Source of the DNA: UBA5603 sp964501315
Lineage (GTDB): Bacteria > Bacillota_I > Bacilli_A > Izemoplasmatales > Hujiaoplasmataceae
Direction: 5' to 3'
DNA: 64,000 bases
Assembly (NCBI GenBank): GCA_964501315.1
Contig: CAZCSO010000008.1
Span: 1-64,000, forward strand
In this document: positions 34,779-46,500 of the stretch, one piece after another
Layout: every line of letters begins with the position of its first letter
Position numbering within the stretch: position 1 is the first letter of the stretch
Made by a program: the position numbers and the translations under genes
Notes under the pieces: model-generated
Databases searched by the model: none
What the model saw: only the letters and a program-made list of their open reading frames with translations
What the model was told of the DNA's origin: nothing

Positions 34779-37133
34779 TTGATTGAAATTAACAAAGCAA
34801 ATCAAACGTTTCATATTTCCACTGCACATTCAAGTTACATTATGTCGGTTTTGCCTAGTAAGCATTTAGGACACGTCTATTATGGTAAAAAATTAAAATC
34901 AAGCGATTCGATTGAACCGCTGATTTTTAATTATCATTTAGAAGTTGGCTCACAAGTTCTCTACGATCAATCCGACCGTACATTTACTTTAAATTTAGCT
35001 CTTTTAGAAGCATCTACGTATGGTAAAGGGGATTACCGAGATCCGATGATGCATTTTCGGTTGCCGGACGGATCGCGATTGACCGATTTCCATTACGATA
35101 ATTATGAAATTTTAGCTCAAAAACCTTCTTATCCCGAACTTCCAGAAAGTTTTGGGGATAACATCGAGACATTAAAAATTAGATTGATTGATGATGTGTC
35201 GAAACTATCAATCGAGTTATTGTATTCTGTATTTTATGAAGACGACATCATCACGAGACGAACGATTATTCAATCGTTATCAAATGATTCAATTGTCATT
35301 GAAAAAGCGATGAGTACTCAAATCGATTTTCCTCATCATAATTTTGATTTAGTTAGTTTAGACGGTGCTTGGATTCGCGAACGACATATTCATCATCGCA
35401 AATTGACATATGGTATCGTGAAAATTGATAGTAAACGAGGCGTTTCTTCATCGGATCATAATCCATTTGTAGCGCTGAAAGAGGAAAAGACCGATGAGAA
35501 TCACGGTGAATGTTATGGATTTTCACTGATTTACAGTGGTAATTTTGAAGCTTCAGCAGAAGTAGCCCCTCACGATTCATTGCGATTTTTAATGGGTATC
35601 AATAGCTTTGATTTTTATTGGAACTTGGAACCAGGAAATACCTTTGTGACACCTGAGTCCGTGATGACGTATTCAAGCGAAGGATTGAATCGTCTCAGTC
35701 AAAATTTCCATCATTTTGTTAACAAAAATATCATCCCTCAACAATGGCAAGGAAAAGAACGACCGATATTAATCAATAATTGGGAAGCGACATACTTTGA
35801 TTTTACAGAGCGAAAATTGCTCACATTAGCACGAAAAGCCAAAAAACTCGGTATGGAGTTGTTTGTACTCGACGACGGCTGGTTTGGCAAACGAAATGAC
35901 GATCATTCTTCGTTAGGGGATTGGTATGTCAATAAAAAAAAGTTGCCATCAGGATTATCAGGGCTTTCCGCCAAAATCAACCGAATGGGCCTTGATTTTG
36001 GCATTTGGGTTGAACCCGAGATGATTAGCCCAGACAGTGATTTGTATCGTGAACACCCCGATTATGCGATTGCACATCCTAATCGTACCCCTGCATTGGG
36101 CCGCAATCAATTGATATTGGATTTGACTCGAAGCGATGTACAAGAATACATTATTGATCAGATGACTGCCCTTTTTAAGTCAGCGAACATCGTATATTGC
36201 AAATGGGATATGAACCGTAGTTTCTCCGATGTCTATAGTCATCGGTTAGAATCGAAACAACAAGGTGAATTTTTCCATCGATATCTCTTAGGTTTATATT
36301 CCGTACTATCCAACTTAACCCAACGATTCCCTCAGATATTGTTTGAATCGTGTGCTTCCGGAGGCAATCGTTATGATTTAGGAATGCTGTGTTATATGCC
36401 CCAAACATGGGTCTCGGACGACACCGACGGAATCGAGCGATTGTGGATTCAATACGGAACATCATATGCTTATCCTTTATCGACGATGGGTGCTCATGTG
36501 AGCCAATCACCGAACGCACAAACGCTTCGTACGACCCCTATTGAGACGCGGTTTAATACGGCTGCGTTCGGACTGCTTGGATACGAACTGGACTTATCAA
36601 AGCTTTCTCGATTCGACCGTCAATCCATCCAACGTCAAATCAGTTTCTATAAAGATCACCGACGCATGCTTCAATTTGGAACGTTTTACCGACTAGAACA
36701 TCCCGATGATTCCAATGAGTGCCGTTGGATGGTTGTTTCTGAAACGGGAGACGAAGCATTGGTCGGTCATTATCAACTTTTATCGAAACCGAACCCTCCA
36801 AGACAGAAAATTACCGTTAAGGGATTGCTTCCCGATGGCGTTTATCACATATCAAATCGCCCTCAATACTTAAACCTGAAACTCTTTGGCGATTTGATTC
36901 ATCATGCGCTTCCTGTAAAAATATCTGCTAAAAGTACGTTGTTTCACTGGTTATCCAATTTTTACCTCATGCCCACGGAAGTCGAATCCTTCGATATCGA
37001 CGGCGATGCATTGGCGAACAATGGGTTTATCCCCGCTCAAAATTTTATGGGAACGGGTTATCATCCAAAAATTAGAATATTAGGCGATTTTGGTTCACGA
37101 ATCTATCATCTCAAACGAAAGGAAGTTCAATGA
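34779..37133 (+). CDS. GH36 alpha-galactosidase
   Basis: A 784-residue glycoside hydrolase family 36 enzyme that removes terminal alpha-1,6-galactose (melibiose, raffinose type). It has an N-terminal beta-supersandwich (about 1-325) and a catalytic barrel with VLDDGWFG and GIWVEPEM. The nucleophile is D477 in KWDMNR, and the acid/base is in SDDTDG (D547/D548), the same spacing as in characterised bacterial GH36 enzymes. No signal peptide is present, so it is cytoplasmic. TTG 34779 has AGAGGG 8 bp upstream. No terminator separates it from the permease gene. It overlaps the GH2 gene by 4 bp. Confidence 0.93.
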   Translation: MIEINKANQTFHISTAHSSYIMSVLPSKHLGHVYYGKKLKSSDSIEPLIFNYHLEVGSQVLYDQSDRTFTLNLALLEASTYGKGDYRDPMMHFRLPDGSRLTDFHYDNYEILAQKPSYPELPESFGDNIETLKIRLIDDVSKLSIELLYSVFYEDDIITRRTIIQSLSNDSIVIEKAMSTQIDFPHHNFDLVSLDGAWIRERHIHHRKLTYGIVKIDSKRGVSSSDHNPFVALKEEKTDENHGECYGFSLIYSGNFEASAEVAPHDSLRFLMGINSFDFYWNLEPGNTFVTPESVMTYSSEGLNRLSQNFHHFVNKNIIPQQWQGKERPILINNWEATYFDFTERKLLTLARKAKKLGMELFVLDDGWFGKRNDDHSSLGDWYVNKKKLPSGLSGLSAKINRMGLDFGIWVEPEMISPDSDLYREHPDYAIAHPNRTPALGRNQLILDLTRSDVQEYIIDQMTALFKSANIVYCKWDMNRSFSDVYSHRLESKQQGEFFHRYLLGLYSVLSNLTQRFPQILFESCASGGNRYDLGMLCYMPQTWVSDDTDGIERLWIQYGTSYAYPLSTMGAHVSQSPNAQTLRTTPIETRFNTAAFGLLGYELDLSKLSRFDRQSIQRQISFYKDHRRMLQFGTFYRLEHPDDSNECRWMVVSETGDEALVGHYQLLSKPNPPRQKITVKGLLPDGVYHISNRPQYLNLKLFGDLIHHALPVKISAKSTLFHWLSNFYLMPTEVESFDIDGDALANNGFIPAQNFMGTGYHPKIRILGDFGSRIYHLKRKEVQ

Positions 37134-39529
37134 TGAGACAGGATATTGGTTTAAATTTTGATTGGTTTTATTCACCCGATTTTAAAGAAACGTACTTAAA
37201 AAACGATGCTTCACTTGACCATTTTGAATCGGTTATGCTACCGCATACCAACAAAGTCTTACCCTACAACAATTTCAATGAAAAAGACTTTCAATTTGTA
37301 TCGTCTTATAAGAAGAATTTTACTGTCCCTTCTGAAGCCAAAGGGAACCGCTTATTTTTGCATTTCGGTGCCGTAATGACTGTAGCGGAAGTGTACTTGA
37401 ATGAGCAAAAAATCGCGGTTCATGAAGGTGGGTTTACCCCGTTTGACGTTGAAATTACGGATGTCGTGGTATGGGATCAACCCAATTATTTATTTGTTAA
37501 AGTCGATTCAAGAGAAATCAAGGATGTGCCCCCGTTTGGTTACGTCGTCGATTATTTATGTTATGGCGGTATTTACCGGGAAGTTTCGCTCCAAATTCGG
37601 CCACATTTGTATATCGATCATTTGTTTATTCGTACACTCGAATCCCCCCGTTTACAAGAATCCTCGATGATTTTGGATTGCTCGATTGCATTAAATCAAG
37701 AATTAGAACAAGACTATCGTATGGAAGTAACGGTCTTTGATAACGATAAAGCAGTATTAACAAAAACAATCGAAGCTATTTTTGCGAAAGAACATCGTTT
37801 TTCAGGAGAAATCGATAACATCGTACGTTGGCAATTAGATCAACCGAAACTCTACTCACTCGAGCTCGTTTTATTCAATGCTCAAGGCGAAATTGACCGT
37901 ATTCGAGACGTATTTGGCTTTAGAACGGCCGAGTTTACAACTGAAGGATTTGTCTTAAATAACAAAAAAATCAAGTTAATTGGCTTAAATCGACATCAAA
38001 GTTATCCTTACGTTGGCTATGCGATGCCCAAGCGGATTCAAGAAAGCGACGCCGAAATTTTAAAGTACGAGTTAGGATGCAACATTGTCCGTACCTCTCA
38101 CTACATGCAAAGCGATCATTTCATTCGCCGTTGCGATGAAATCGGATTGCTTGTCTTAGAAGAAATTCCCGGTTGGCAATACATTGGCAACGAAGATTTC
38201 AAAGAACGGACGTATGATAATCTGACAACGATGATTACGCATCATTTCAATCATCCTTCCATCGTTTTATGGGGTGTACGCATCAATGAGTCACCCGATG
38301 ATCATGATTTTTATGTTAAAACGAATGAAGTGGCACGATCCTTAGACGATTTTCATCAACTTGGCGGAATTCGCAACTTCAAACACAGTGAGTTTTTAGA
38401 AGATGTGTATACGTATAATGATTTTTCACACGTAGGAAACAATGACGGACTTGCGAAACCCCGAAAAATCACTGGTAAATTGGTACCCTATCTCGTTACT
38501 GAGCACAATGGTCATATTTTTCCAACCAAGAAATTTGATCATGACGAAAAAAGAAGAGCTCAAGCCCTTCGCCATCTAGCGGTTCTTGACGCCAACTTTG
38601 GGAACGAAATGATATCAGGAACCATCGGTTGGTGTATGAACGATTACAATACCCACGTTGAATTCGGCTCCGGTGATCGCATCTGTTATCACGGAGTTTT
38701 GGATATGTTCCGTATTCCTAAATACGCTGCTTCGGTGTATGCTTCCCAACAAACACAAAAACCCGTCTTAACCGTTGCTTCAAACCTATACATGGGTGAT
38801 CATGCCCGTTCAATGGTTCCGCCTACGGTCATCTTCACAAATTGTGATTATGTCAAAGTATACCGAAACGGTCGTTTCATCGATGACTTCTATTCGGCTT
38901 GGGATACGTATAAAAACGTGCCCTACGCACCCGTCATCGTTGATGACTATATTGGTAATTTAATCTTTGAAGACGAAACCAAGTATAGAAAACCCGTTTT
39001 AAAACGAATTAAAAAGGTATTGAATTCCTTGTATTCATCGAATCCTTGGACTAAACTTGCGAATGGCTTCAGAATGTTTGATCTCATGGTTTTCCATCGC
39101 ATCACCTATGGTCAAGCCATGGGGTATTATGGTAAATACATCGGCGATTGGGGAAAAGAAGGCGGATCGTATCTTTTTGAAGGCTACATTGATGACAAAA
39201 TGGTAATCAGCGTCAAAAAGGGAGCGAACCAATCCGTTCGTTTCGTCGCTTCTGCCGATCATACAGCGCTCAAACATGGGGAAACCTATGATGCGACGAG
39301 AATCGTTGCGAAACTGGTTGATGAATACGATAACGACCTCATCTATGCCCATAACGTCGTTACCGTCGAAGCATCCGATCATTTTGAAATCATTGGTCCA
39401 AAACAGGTTGCCTTAATCGGTGGCTCCATCGGTATTTATGTTAAGACAACCGGTAAAAAAGGCAAAGGGTCCATCACTTTAAAAACCGACAACTATTCCG
39501 AAATTAGTATAAAGATCTCCGTTGAATAA
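37130..39529 (+). CDS. GH2-family beta-galactosidase-like enzyme
   Basis: 799 residues with the GH2 order: jelly-roll sugar-binding domain (about 1-170), Ig-like domain (about 175-270), TIM barrel (about 275-540) and a C-terminal domain (about 550-799). The acid/base is E387 in RINES, and the nucleophile is E458 in VTEHNGH. It lacks the large C-terminal domain 5 of LacZ. Specificity (beta-galactoside, glucuronide or mannoside) cannot be fixed from sequence, but coupling to an alpha-galactosidase favours galactosides. No signal peptide. It is the last gene of the operon, followed by a 16-bp-stem terminator. Confidence 0.88.
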   Translation: MMRQDIGLNFDWFYSPDFKETYLKNDASLDHFESVMLPHTNKVLPYNNFNEKDFQFVSSYKKNFTVPSEAKGNRLFLHFGAVMTVAEVYLNEQKIAVHEGGFTPFDVEITDVVVWDQPNYLFVKVDSREIKDVPPFGYVVDYLCYGGIYREVSLQIRPHLYIDHLFIRTLESPRLQESSMILDCSIALNQELEQDYRMEVTVFDNDKAVLTKTIEAIFAKEHRFSGEIDNIVRWQLDQPKLYSLELVLFNAQGEIDRIRDVFGFRTAEFTTEGFVLNNKKIKLIGLNRHQSYPYVGYAMPKRIQESDAEILKYELGCNIVRTSHYMQSDHFIRRCDEIGLLVLEEIPGWQYIGNEDFKERTYDNLTTMITHHFNHPSIVLWGVRINESPDDHDFYVKTNEVARSLDDFHQLGGIRNFKHSEFLEDVYTYNDFSHVGNNDGLAKPRKITGKLVPYLVTEHNGHIFPTKKFDHDEKRRAQALRHLAVLDANFGNEMISGTIGWCMNDYNTHVEFGSGDRICYHGVLDMFRIPKYAASVYASQQTQKPVLTVASNLYMGDHARSMVPPTVIFTNCDYVKVYRNGRFIDDFYSAWDTYKNVPYAPVIVDDYIGNLIFEDETKYRKPVLKRIKKVLNSLYSSNPWTKLANGFRMFDLMVFHRITYGQAMGYYGKYIGDWGKEGGSYLFEGYIDDKMVISVKKGANQSVRFVASADHTALKHGETYDATRIVAKLVDEYDNDLIYAHNVVTVEASDHFEIIGPKQVALIGGSIGIYVKTTGKKGKGSITLKTDNYSEISIKISVE

Positions 39530-39575
39530 AAGAAAGCTTGCCATCCTTGTTGCAGTGGCAAGCTTTCTTTTTTTT
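39528..39575. terminator. strong terminator between GH2 and the protease gene
   Basis: The 16-bp perfect stem AAAAGAAAGCTTGCCA and its complement (39528-39543/39556-39571) with T8 on the plus side and an A run on the other can serve both convergent genes. Confidence 0.88.
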
Positions 39576-40443
39576 ATGTAAGAAGACCGTGGTTGGTCAA
39601 AAACATGTACACAATATAGTTGGGGATGGCGAAGGATTGCTCATCGGTATCGGATGATCCCCAGGTGTTCAAACCGAGAAAATGGCCATCGACGTCCGTC
39701 AGTGCGCCTCCTGAAGAGCCTTCATGTATCATCGCATTATGATAAATGACATCAAACGAGACGTTGGATATGGTTTGCATCGATAAAAACTCACCAAAGG
39801 TCACATTATTGACAACAGAGAGAGGATTTCCGACCGCGAGCACCAATTCACCGGGGTTAAACTGATAGAAGATACGAGAAGTGATATCCATGATGGCCAC
39901 ATCGCCATCGCTCGGCTTCAGAAACTTCAAAACGGCAATATCTAAGTCTTCATCGTAAGCAATCAATTCCGCTGAAACGGGGGTAGAAGAATCAAACACA
40001 ACGACTTCATAACTTGCTGATTTGCCTTTATTGTTGGTTACGTGCTCGTTTGTGACAACGTAGTAATGAGTATCGTCTTCCTGATAGATAACGCCCGATC
40101 CATTCATGGTTGATTCCACGATGGTCGTGTAAGGAAAGTACGGATTGGTTCGATAGATGGTTGTGGTCACTTGAACATTTGAACGACGAATGGCATCTTT
40201 CGTTGCCAATAAAACGTCATTATAGGCATCCATATCGGTCAGTTCATACGTTGGCGAATGATAACTTGAATACGCAATGTAATCATCGTTATCGATGGTC
40301 ATAGTGCCGTCGACCAACGTCGGATAGGTTTGTGGAAGGGTTGTACTTAAGGTTGTAAAATTGAAGTCAAAATCAAGATAAGCACAGCCAGATAGAAACA
40401 CTGTAAGCGATAAAATCATGAAACTCATGATTTTTTTAATCAT
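39574..40443 (-). CDS. trypsin-fold serine protease lipoprotein
   Basis: 289 residues. The signal peptide ends in the lipobox LSGC (C20), so the protein is a lipid-anchored extracytoplasmic enzyme. An approximately 70-residue variable linker precedes a trypsin/HtrA-like protease domain with H134 (TNEHV), D168 (DLDIAVLKF) and S244 (GSSGGAL). There is no PDZ domain, unlike HtrA/DegP. ATG 40443 follows AAAGGTGAT; the longer in-frame start extends into the divergent promoter. It is divergent from the giant surface protein, a possible substrate or partner. Confidence 0.88.
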   Translation of the reverse strand: MIKKIMSFMILSLTVFLSGCAYLDFDFNFTTLSTTLPQTYPTLVDGTMTIDNDDYIAYSSYHSPTYELTDMDAYNDVLLATKDAIRRSNVQVTTTIYRTNPYFPYTTIVESTMNGSGVIYQEDDTHYYVVTNEHVTNNKGKSASYEVVVFDSSTPVSAELIAYDEDLDIAVLKFLKPSDGDVAIMDITSRIFYQFNPGELVLAVGNPLSVVNNVTFGEFLSMQTISNVSFDVIYHNAMIHEGSSGGALTDVDGHFLGLNTWGSSDTDEQSFAIPNYIVYMFLTNHGLLT

Positions 40444-40468
40444 TGATATCACCTTTCTTTTGATAGCA

Positions 40469-40496
40469 TTGCAATTATTGTCTTTTTGACTATAAT
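40469..40496 (+). promoter_or_regulatory. promoter of the giant repeat protein gene
   Basis: TTGCAA (40469-40474) and TATAAT (40491-40496) with a 16-bp spacer; ribosome site GGGGGG at 40515-40520. Confidence 0.65.
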
Positions 40497-40527
40497 AAAG
40501 ATATAGAAAATCGACGGGGGGATTCAC

Positions 40528-43500
40528 ATGCCAAATCTTGATTACCCAACCTACTTGAACATAGCGCTGTACGCAACCATTGCCTTGGGGGCTTTTTTTG
40601 GATTTCTAAAAGGTTTTAAGAAATCCATTTTTTCATTTATCACGACATTATTTTTTTACGTCGTCTTTTTTGTAACAATCGAACAAGTAGTGACATTCTT
40701 ATGGACATTTGAGAACGCCTATTTAAGTCAACTGTTTGCTTTGCTCGATGGCAGTTTGGCACAAGCAACCTCGTTTGCTCAAGTAGCACCGATGGCCTTA
40801 TCGCTTTATTTAGGCGAAGATTACGCTGCGATTATTGCCAATGAACATTTCCTAGAACTCGCTACTGGAATCGGCATGTTCGCCTTGAAGATTGTATATA
40901 CACTCCTTTATTTTACCATAATTTTTATAATCTATAAATTCATCTGCTGGATTATTCGTATGATTTTCTTTGGTGGCAGTAAGAAAAACTCCAAATATGT
41001 TTCTAAGAACCGTGGTCTCGGTCTCTTGTTTGGGGCAATGGAAGGTGCCATTGCACTTTATGTCACACTGATTATCATGGGTGGTGTCTTCTCAATAAGC
41101 GAATCGCTGGTTAATTTTGTGCCCGATGAAACACCCGAAGAAGTCGTTATGCCGTTTCCACGAGATCATCTTTATGAAGCGTCGTATTCCTTGCTCGCTG
41201 AGGAACCAGGAATCCCTGCACTTCCTCCCGAACTCTATGATATGGTCAATCAGTTGAAAGAATTGACGGATGCCTATAATAACAATTTTTTAGTTTCTAG
41301 CACCTCGACGATTACCATGACGGATTCACATGATCAACAAATTCCTTTAAATTTATACTTGTTTGACGAAGTATTGTCGTTTAATTACGATGAAGAACAA
41401 GTTTCAATTCGAAAAGAACTATCGACGTTCGCATCCATTGGGGCCTACGTCATGGATATGGAATATATGCAAACCAATGACTTAGCCGATATCTCGGGTG
41501 ATAACATTCGCGATATCTTTGCGATGGTATCGCAATCCGATCTTATCGTCAATGTGATGCCATTAGGCATAGAGGTGGCAGCGGTGTATCTTGATGCCCC
41601 GTTGGACGTTCCTACAGAAGAACTTTATGCCATTGATTGGGGAAATGAACTGACACAACTCGGCACCATCGCCGCAACGGCATTTGATATTATCAGTACT
41701 GCCGGATTTCTTGAAGGAACCCCGGATGTCGAACAAATCGATGTCACGGGCGACGAGATTCGTGATTTGTTCGACACCATCAGCGACAGTGAATTGATTA
41801 CGCTTGCTGCGTTTGTGGCGGTTGAAACCTTATTGGTCGATGCCTCAGAAACGGTTCAAGCAGTGCTGACATTACCTGCTGGCGTTGAATGGGAAGACAT
41901 CGTTTGGGAAAATGAATTTATGGCCATTGGTTCCATTATGGGCGAGGTGCTGGACACAGGATTAACACCAGGCCAAATTGGCAGTGGTGATTACAGTGCC
42001 ATTTTAACAGCGGTAGCGAACATTGATTTCACGATTTTACTCGATTCCAAAATTGTTACGTATTCATTGATTAACGTGTTGTCCGGAGCGGTGCCAATTG
42101 AAGGTCTTGATCAATTCTTGGTGGTACCTGCCGATATCGAATGGTTGATTTATGATACGGATGGCGTTACCGTCATCGGCGGTGAACTTCAAGCGATTTT
42201 AGAAGCGTTGGGAGCGATGTCCAGCGTTTTGGAAAACATCGATTTTGATAATTTATCACCCGAAGTCTTAAGCGATTTGTCGGATGATTCGATTGACACC
42301 ATTTTTGAGTCGCAAGTTCTCGTTGCTTCCTTGTCTAACGTTATTCTATCGATGGATTTAGGGGATTATGCCTTAATCGTGCCGACAACATCCGTCGATG
42401 CTAATTTTAACATTCTGAAAGATGAGATGAAGGCGGTGCTCAAAGCTGCCAAACTGATCTTAAAAGAACCGGTTTGTGAACCGGGGGATGATGTCTGCGA
42501 AAATCAAGAAACGAATTATATTATCAATGCTTTGTCCTTAACTTCAGAAGAAGTCGACATTTTGATTGCCTCCGATATTTTGAAGGCAACGGTGGGTAAT
42601 TTACTCAATGATTTAAACCAAGATCCTTTAGTGGTCCCTCCCTCTGCGCTAGGTCCTGTTGAGTTGGCGTATCCCGAAGATCAACGTGGTCAAACTTTGA
42701 ATCTGGTAACCGGCGAAGAAATAAAAGCCGTTTTATTGGCAGTTATGGTATTTGAAATCACAGATTTTGAAAATATGGAGTTTGACGCCAGTCTCATTCA
42801 AAAGATTGAATCCGAGACGACCCCAGGTCAAGTTGATGAAGACAAAATTACGACCATATTTAATTCCGACATTATCCACGCCACCTTGTCGAAAGTGATT
42901 CTCGATTTGGCAGTGGAACAACCGGAATTCATAGTTATTCCTTATTATAAAGAAGATAACATCACGGAAGTTCGTTACACCGAAGGTGAACTAACTTATA
43001 TCGATCAAGAAGAATTGAAGACCATCCTTCGTGGTTTGTATTCGTTAAATATCACGGATTTCGAAAATATGGAGAATGCGTTTGATATTCAGGCGATTTT
43101 AGATAACGTCGATACGTTGTTGGAATCAGCCGTTTTACAAGCGACTATCTCGAAACAACTCTTAGACAAGCCGGATCTTATTACCGTTCCGACACTGTAT
43201 TTTGGTAATCAAGATATTAAAATCGAAGTCGGCGATGCATTTGAGGGAACACAAACAACCTATATTTACAGCGAAGAATTAACCGCGATATTTAATGCGT
43301 TAAGTGTTCTAGAAATCACTGATTTTGAGTCGGCTTCGTTTGATGCAACCATTATTAATCGTCTTGAAGATACCCTCGATGAAGATGAGGATCTTGATAT
43401 CACCGAATTATCCGAAACCAAACTCGATACCTTGTTTGCTTCGGCTATTTTGCACGCTACATTATCGGATGTTATCTTGGATTTGATGAATCAAGAAAAC

Positions 43501-46500
43501 AACTATGTCGTCGTCCCTTACTATGGCCTTGATGATGAAAATAACGAATACGAAGTATTACAAACGTATCAAGGATTTGATTACATCGCTATTTCGGAAC
43601 TTGAGGCGGCTTTGATAGCACTTCATTCGTTAGGAATCACCGATTTTGATACGATGGAATCGTCGATTACCTTAACCCTTATTTTAGACAATATTGATGT
43701 GTTATTGGATTCTGCAGTACTACATGCGACCATTTCAAAACAATTGCTGGATATGCCTGAGACTGTTATCGTTCCCGTCAATGCCCTTGATGATGAACCC
43801 ATACAGATTGAGACAGGCGATCCACTCTTATCGACGAATATGACGTATATTTCCAACGCTGAATTGCGTCGCGTCTTTGATGCGATGGCTGTTTTAGATA
43901 TTACCGACATCAATGGAGTGTCGTTTGATGCTTCGATTATTAGTAAATTAGAAGATGTAGAAGATGAAGATTCAGACCTCGATGTCGAAGAACTGTCACA
44001 GACGAAATTAGATACCCTTTTTGCCTCTGTCATCATTCACGCAACCTTATCCGATGTAATTATCGATTTAATGAATCAAGACGAAGCGTATGTTGTGGTG
44101 CCTCATTTTGGACTTGATGAAACCAATACGGAGTACGCTGTCTTACTCTCAGATGAAGTTGATTACGTGTCGATTACGGAACTTAACGCCGCGTTAACCG
44201 CACTGCACGCCTTGGATATCACCGATTTTAACACAATTGAATCGGCCGTCACGATCGAGGTCATTTTAGACAACATCGAACTATTGCTAGATTCAGCCGT
44301 ATTGCATGCGACAATCTCAAAACAATTGCTCGATATGCCGGATTCCATTGTCGTTCCAGAAATGTCCCTCGATGATGAACCCATCAAAATTGAAACAGGT
44401 GATCCACTGCTATTGACCAACACGATGTTTATCACGAACGCTGAATTGCGAAGAGTCTTCGACGCAATGTCGGTTTTGGAAATATCCGACCCCAATAGCG
44501 TTGCATTTGATGCTTCCATCATTCAAAAATTGGAAGATACCCAAGATGACGATGATGATTTGATTACCGAAGAACTGTCAGATGACAAACTGGAAACGTT
44601 GTTTGATTCGGTTATCATCCACGCTACTGTCTCCGATATGCTTTTTGAATTAACGACCGGAGATAATCCATACGTGGTTGTACCTGAATACGGTATTGAC
44701 GATACCAATGCAACCTTTGCAATTCAGGAAACCGCTTATTCGGTCGATTACGTCATCACTGAAGAATTATCAAACGTTCTTAAAGCGCTTTACGCTCTCA
44801 ACATTACAAACTTTGATACGATTGAAACGGATTTGACGTTGGATGTGATTTTGGCCAATATCGATGTTTTGTTGGATTCATCGATTCTTCATGCAACAGT
44901 TTCCGATCAAATCTTGACCATTGAAGCCGAGATGATCGTTGTTCCAGAAACCTATGGTACCGGTCTTGATGAGATGGCCATTCGGATTTTGGCTGGGACG
45001 ACCGAATACATTGTTAAACCAGAGTTAATCTCGTTATTTGATGCTCTTGATTTATTAGGTTTTACTGACTTTTCCGTTAGCTTTGATGCTTCCATCATAA
45101 ATCGATTGGAAGACATCGAAGATGAAGATGAGGATTTGGACGTTACTGAAATTTCAGATACGAAGATGAACACCTTGTTTGATTCCGTTATCATTCATGC
45201 GTCGTTCTCAAAAATGTTCTTTGACGAAACGACTCCCGAAGGAGAAGAAGCAGCTGTTGTGGTTCCGTCACAAGACATCGACGGTATGACCGTCACTTAT
45301 ACGGAAACGGTATACAATTACATTCACATCACGGAGTTAAAACATACCATTTTGGCCTTGCATGCATTAAATATCACGGACTTTAATGCCGTCGACGCCA
45401 TCCAAATGGAGACCATCATTGCCAACATGGACGTGTTGTTAGATTCTGCGATCATGCATGGTACGATATCCAAACAAATCATCGATATGACCGATGATGG
45501 CTTCATCATTGTTCCTTATAAAGCTGCCGATGATACGACGGAAGTTCGTAAACTGGTGGCTTCTACCGAATTTATCACCAAATTTGAATTGACGATTTTA
45601 TTTGAATCGATGCAAACCTTAGGTGTCACTGGCGATTTATCGCTCTTCGATGGTGAATTAGATTATTCTCCTTTCTTTGATAGCGTTCAACGGGGCGAGA
45701 TTTTGACTTCCTCCATCATGCATGCCATGATCTCCGATACGCTCATCACGTTGGATCCATCGATACTAATTGTTCCTTACTTTGAAGAAGAGGGTATGTT
45801 GGATGCCAATAAGATTCGCGTCGTAGTCGGTGAAATCGGATACTTCAACGAATACGTTGTCGTAACTGAAATTAACGCCGCTTTCGAAGCGTTAAACACG
45901 TTAGGCATTAATGGCGACATCGAAGATTTCGATGGAACTGTGAATCTTGATGCTCTGTTTGACGAAACAAAACGGACGACGATATTATCCTCATCGATCC
46001 TTCAACTCCGTATTTCATCAGAACTATTTGATTTGGGCGATGAAATATTAATCGTTCCTTACCGTCAGGAAGACAATCTGACCAACGTTCGAGTGACCGT
46101 CGGTGTTGATTTGCAAGCGAATGAATACGTACATACCAACGAACTCAATGCATTGTTTGCTTCATTGCCAATCTTAGGATTTTCCAGCGATATTCAAGGA
46201 TTTGACGGTGACGTTTCGTTAACGCCTTTGTATGACGAGACCAATCGTAATCAAGTTTTGACATCCGCTATTCTTCAAGGCCGAATCTCGAAAGAACTAA
46301 TCGATTTAGGCTCTGCTACGTTAATTGTCCCCTACACGGCAGCCGACAATCTGACCGATATACGATTAACGACTGACGGAACATTGTACCAAACCGAGTA
46401 CATCACAAAAGATGAATTAGGATACATGTTCGAATCGTTAGAAGCACTCAATATTACGGTTGATATTCAAAGCTTCACGGGTCTGGATAGTTTGAATGCC

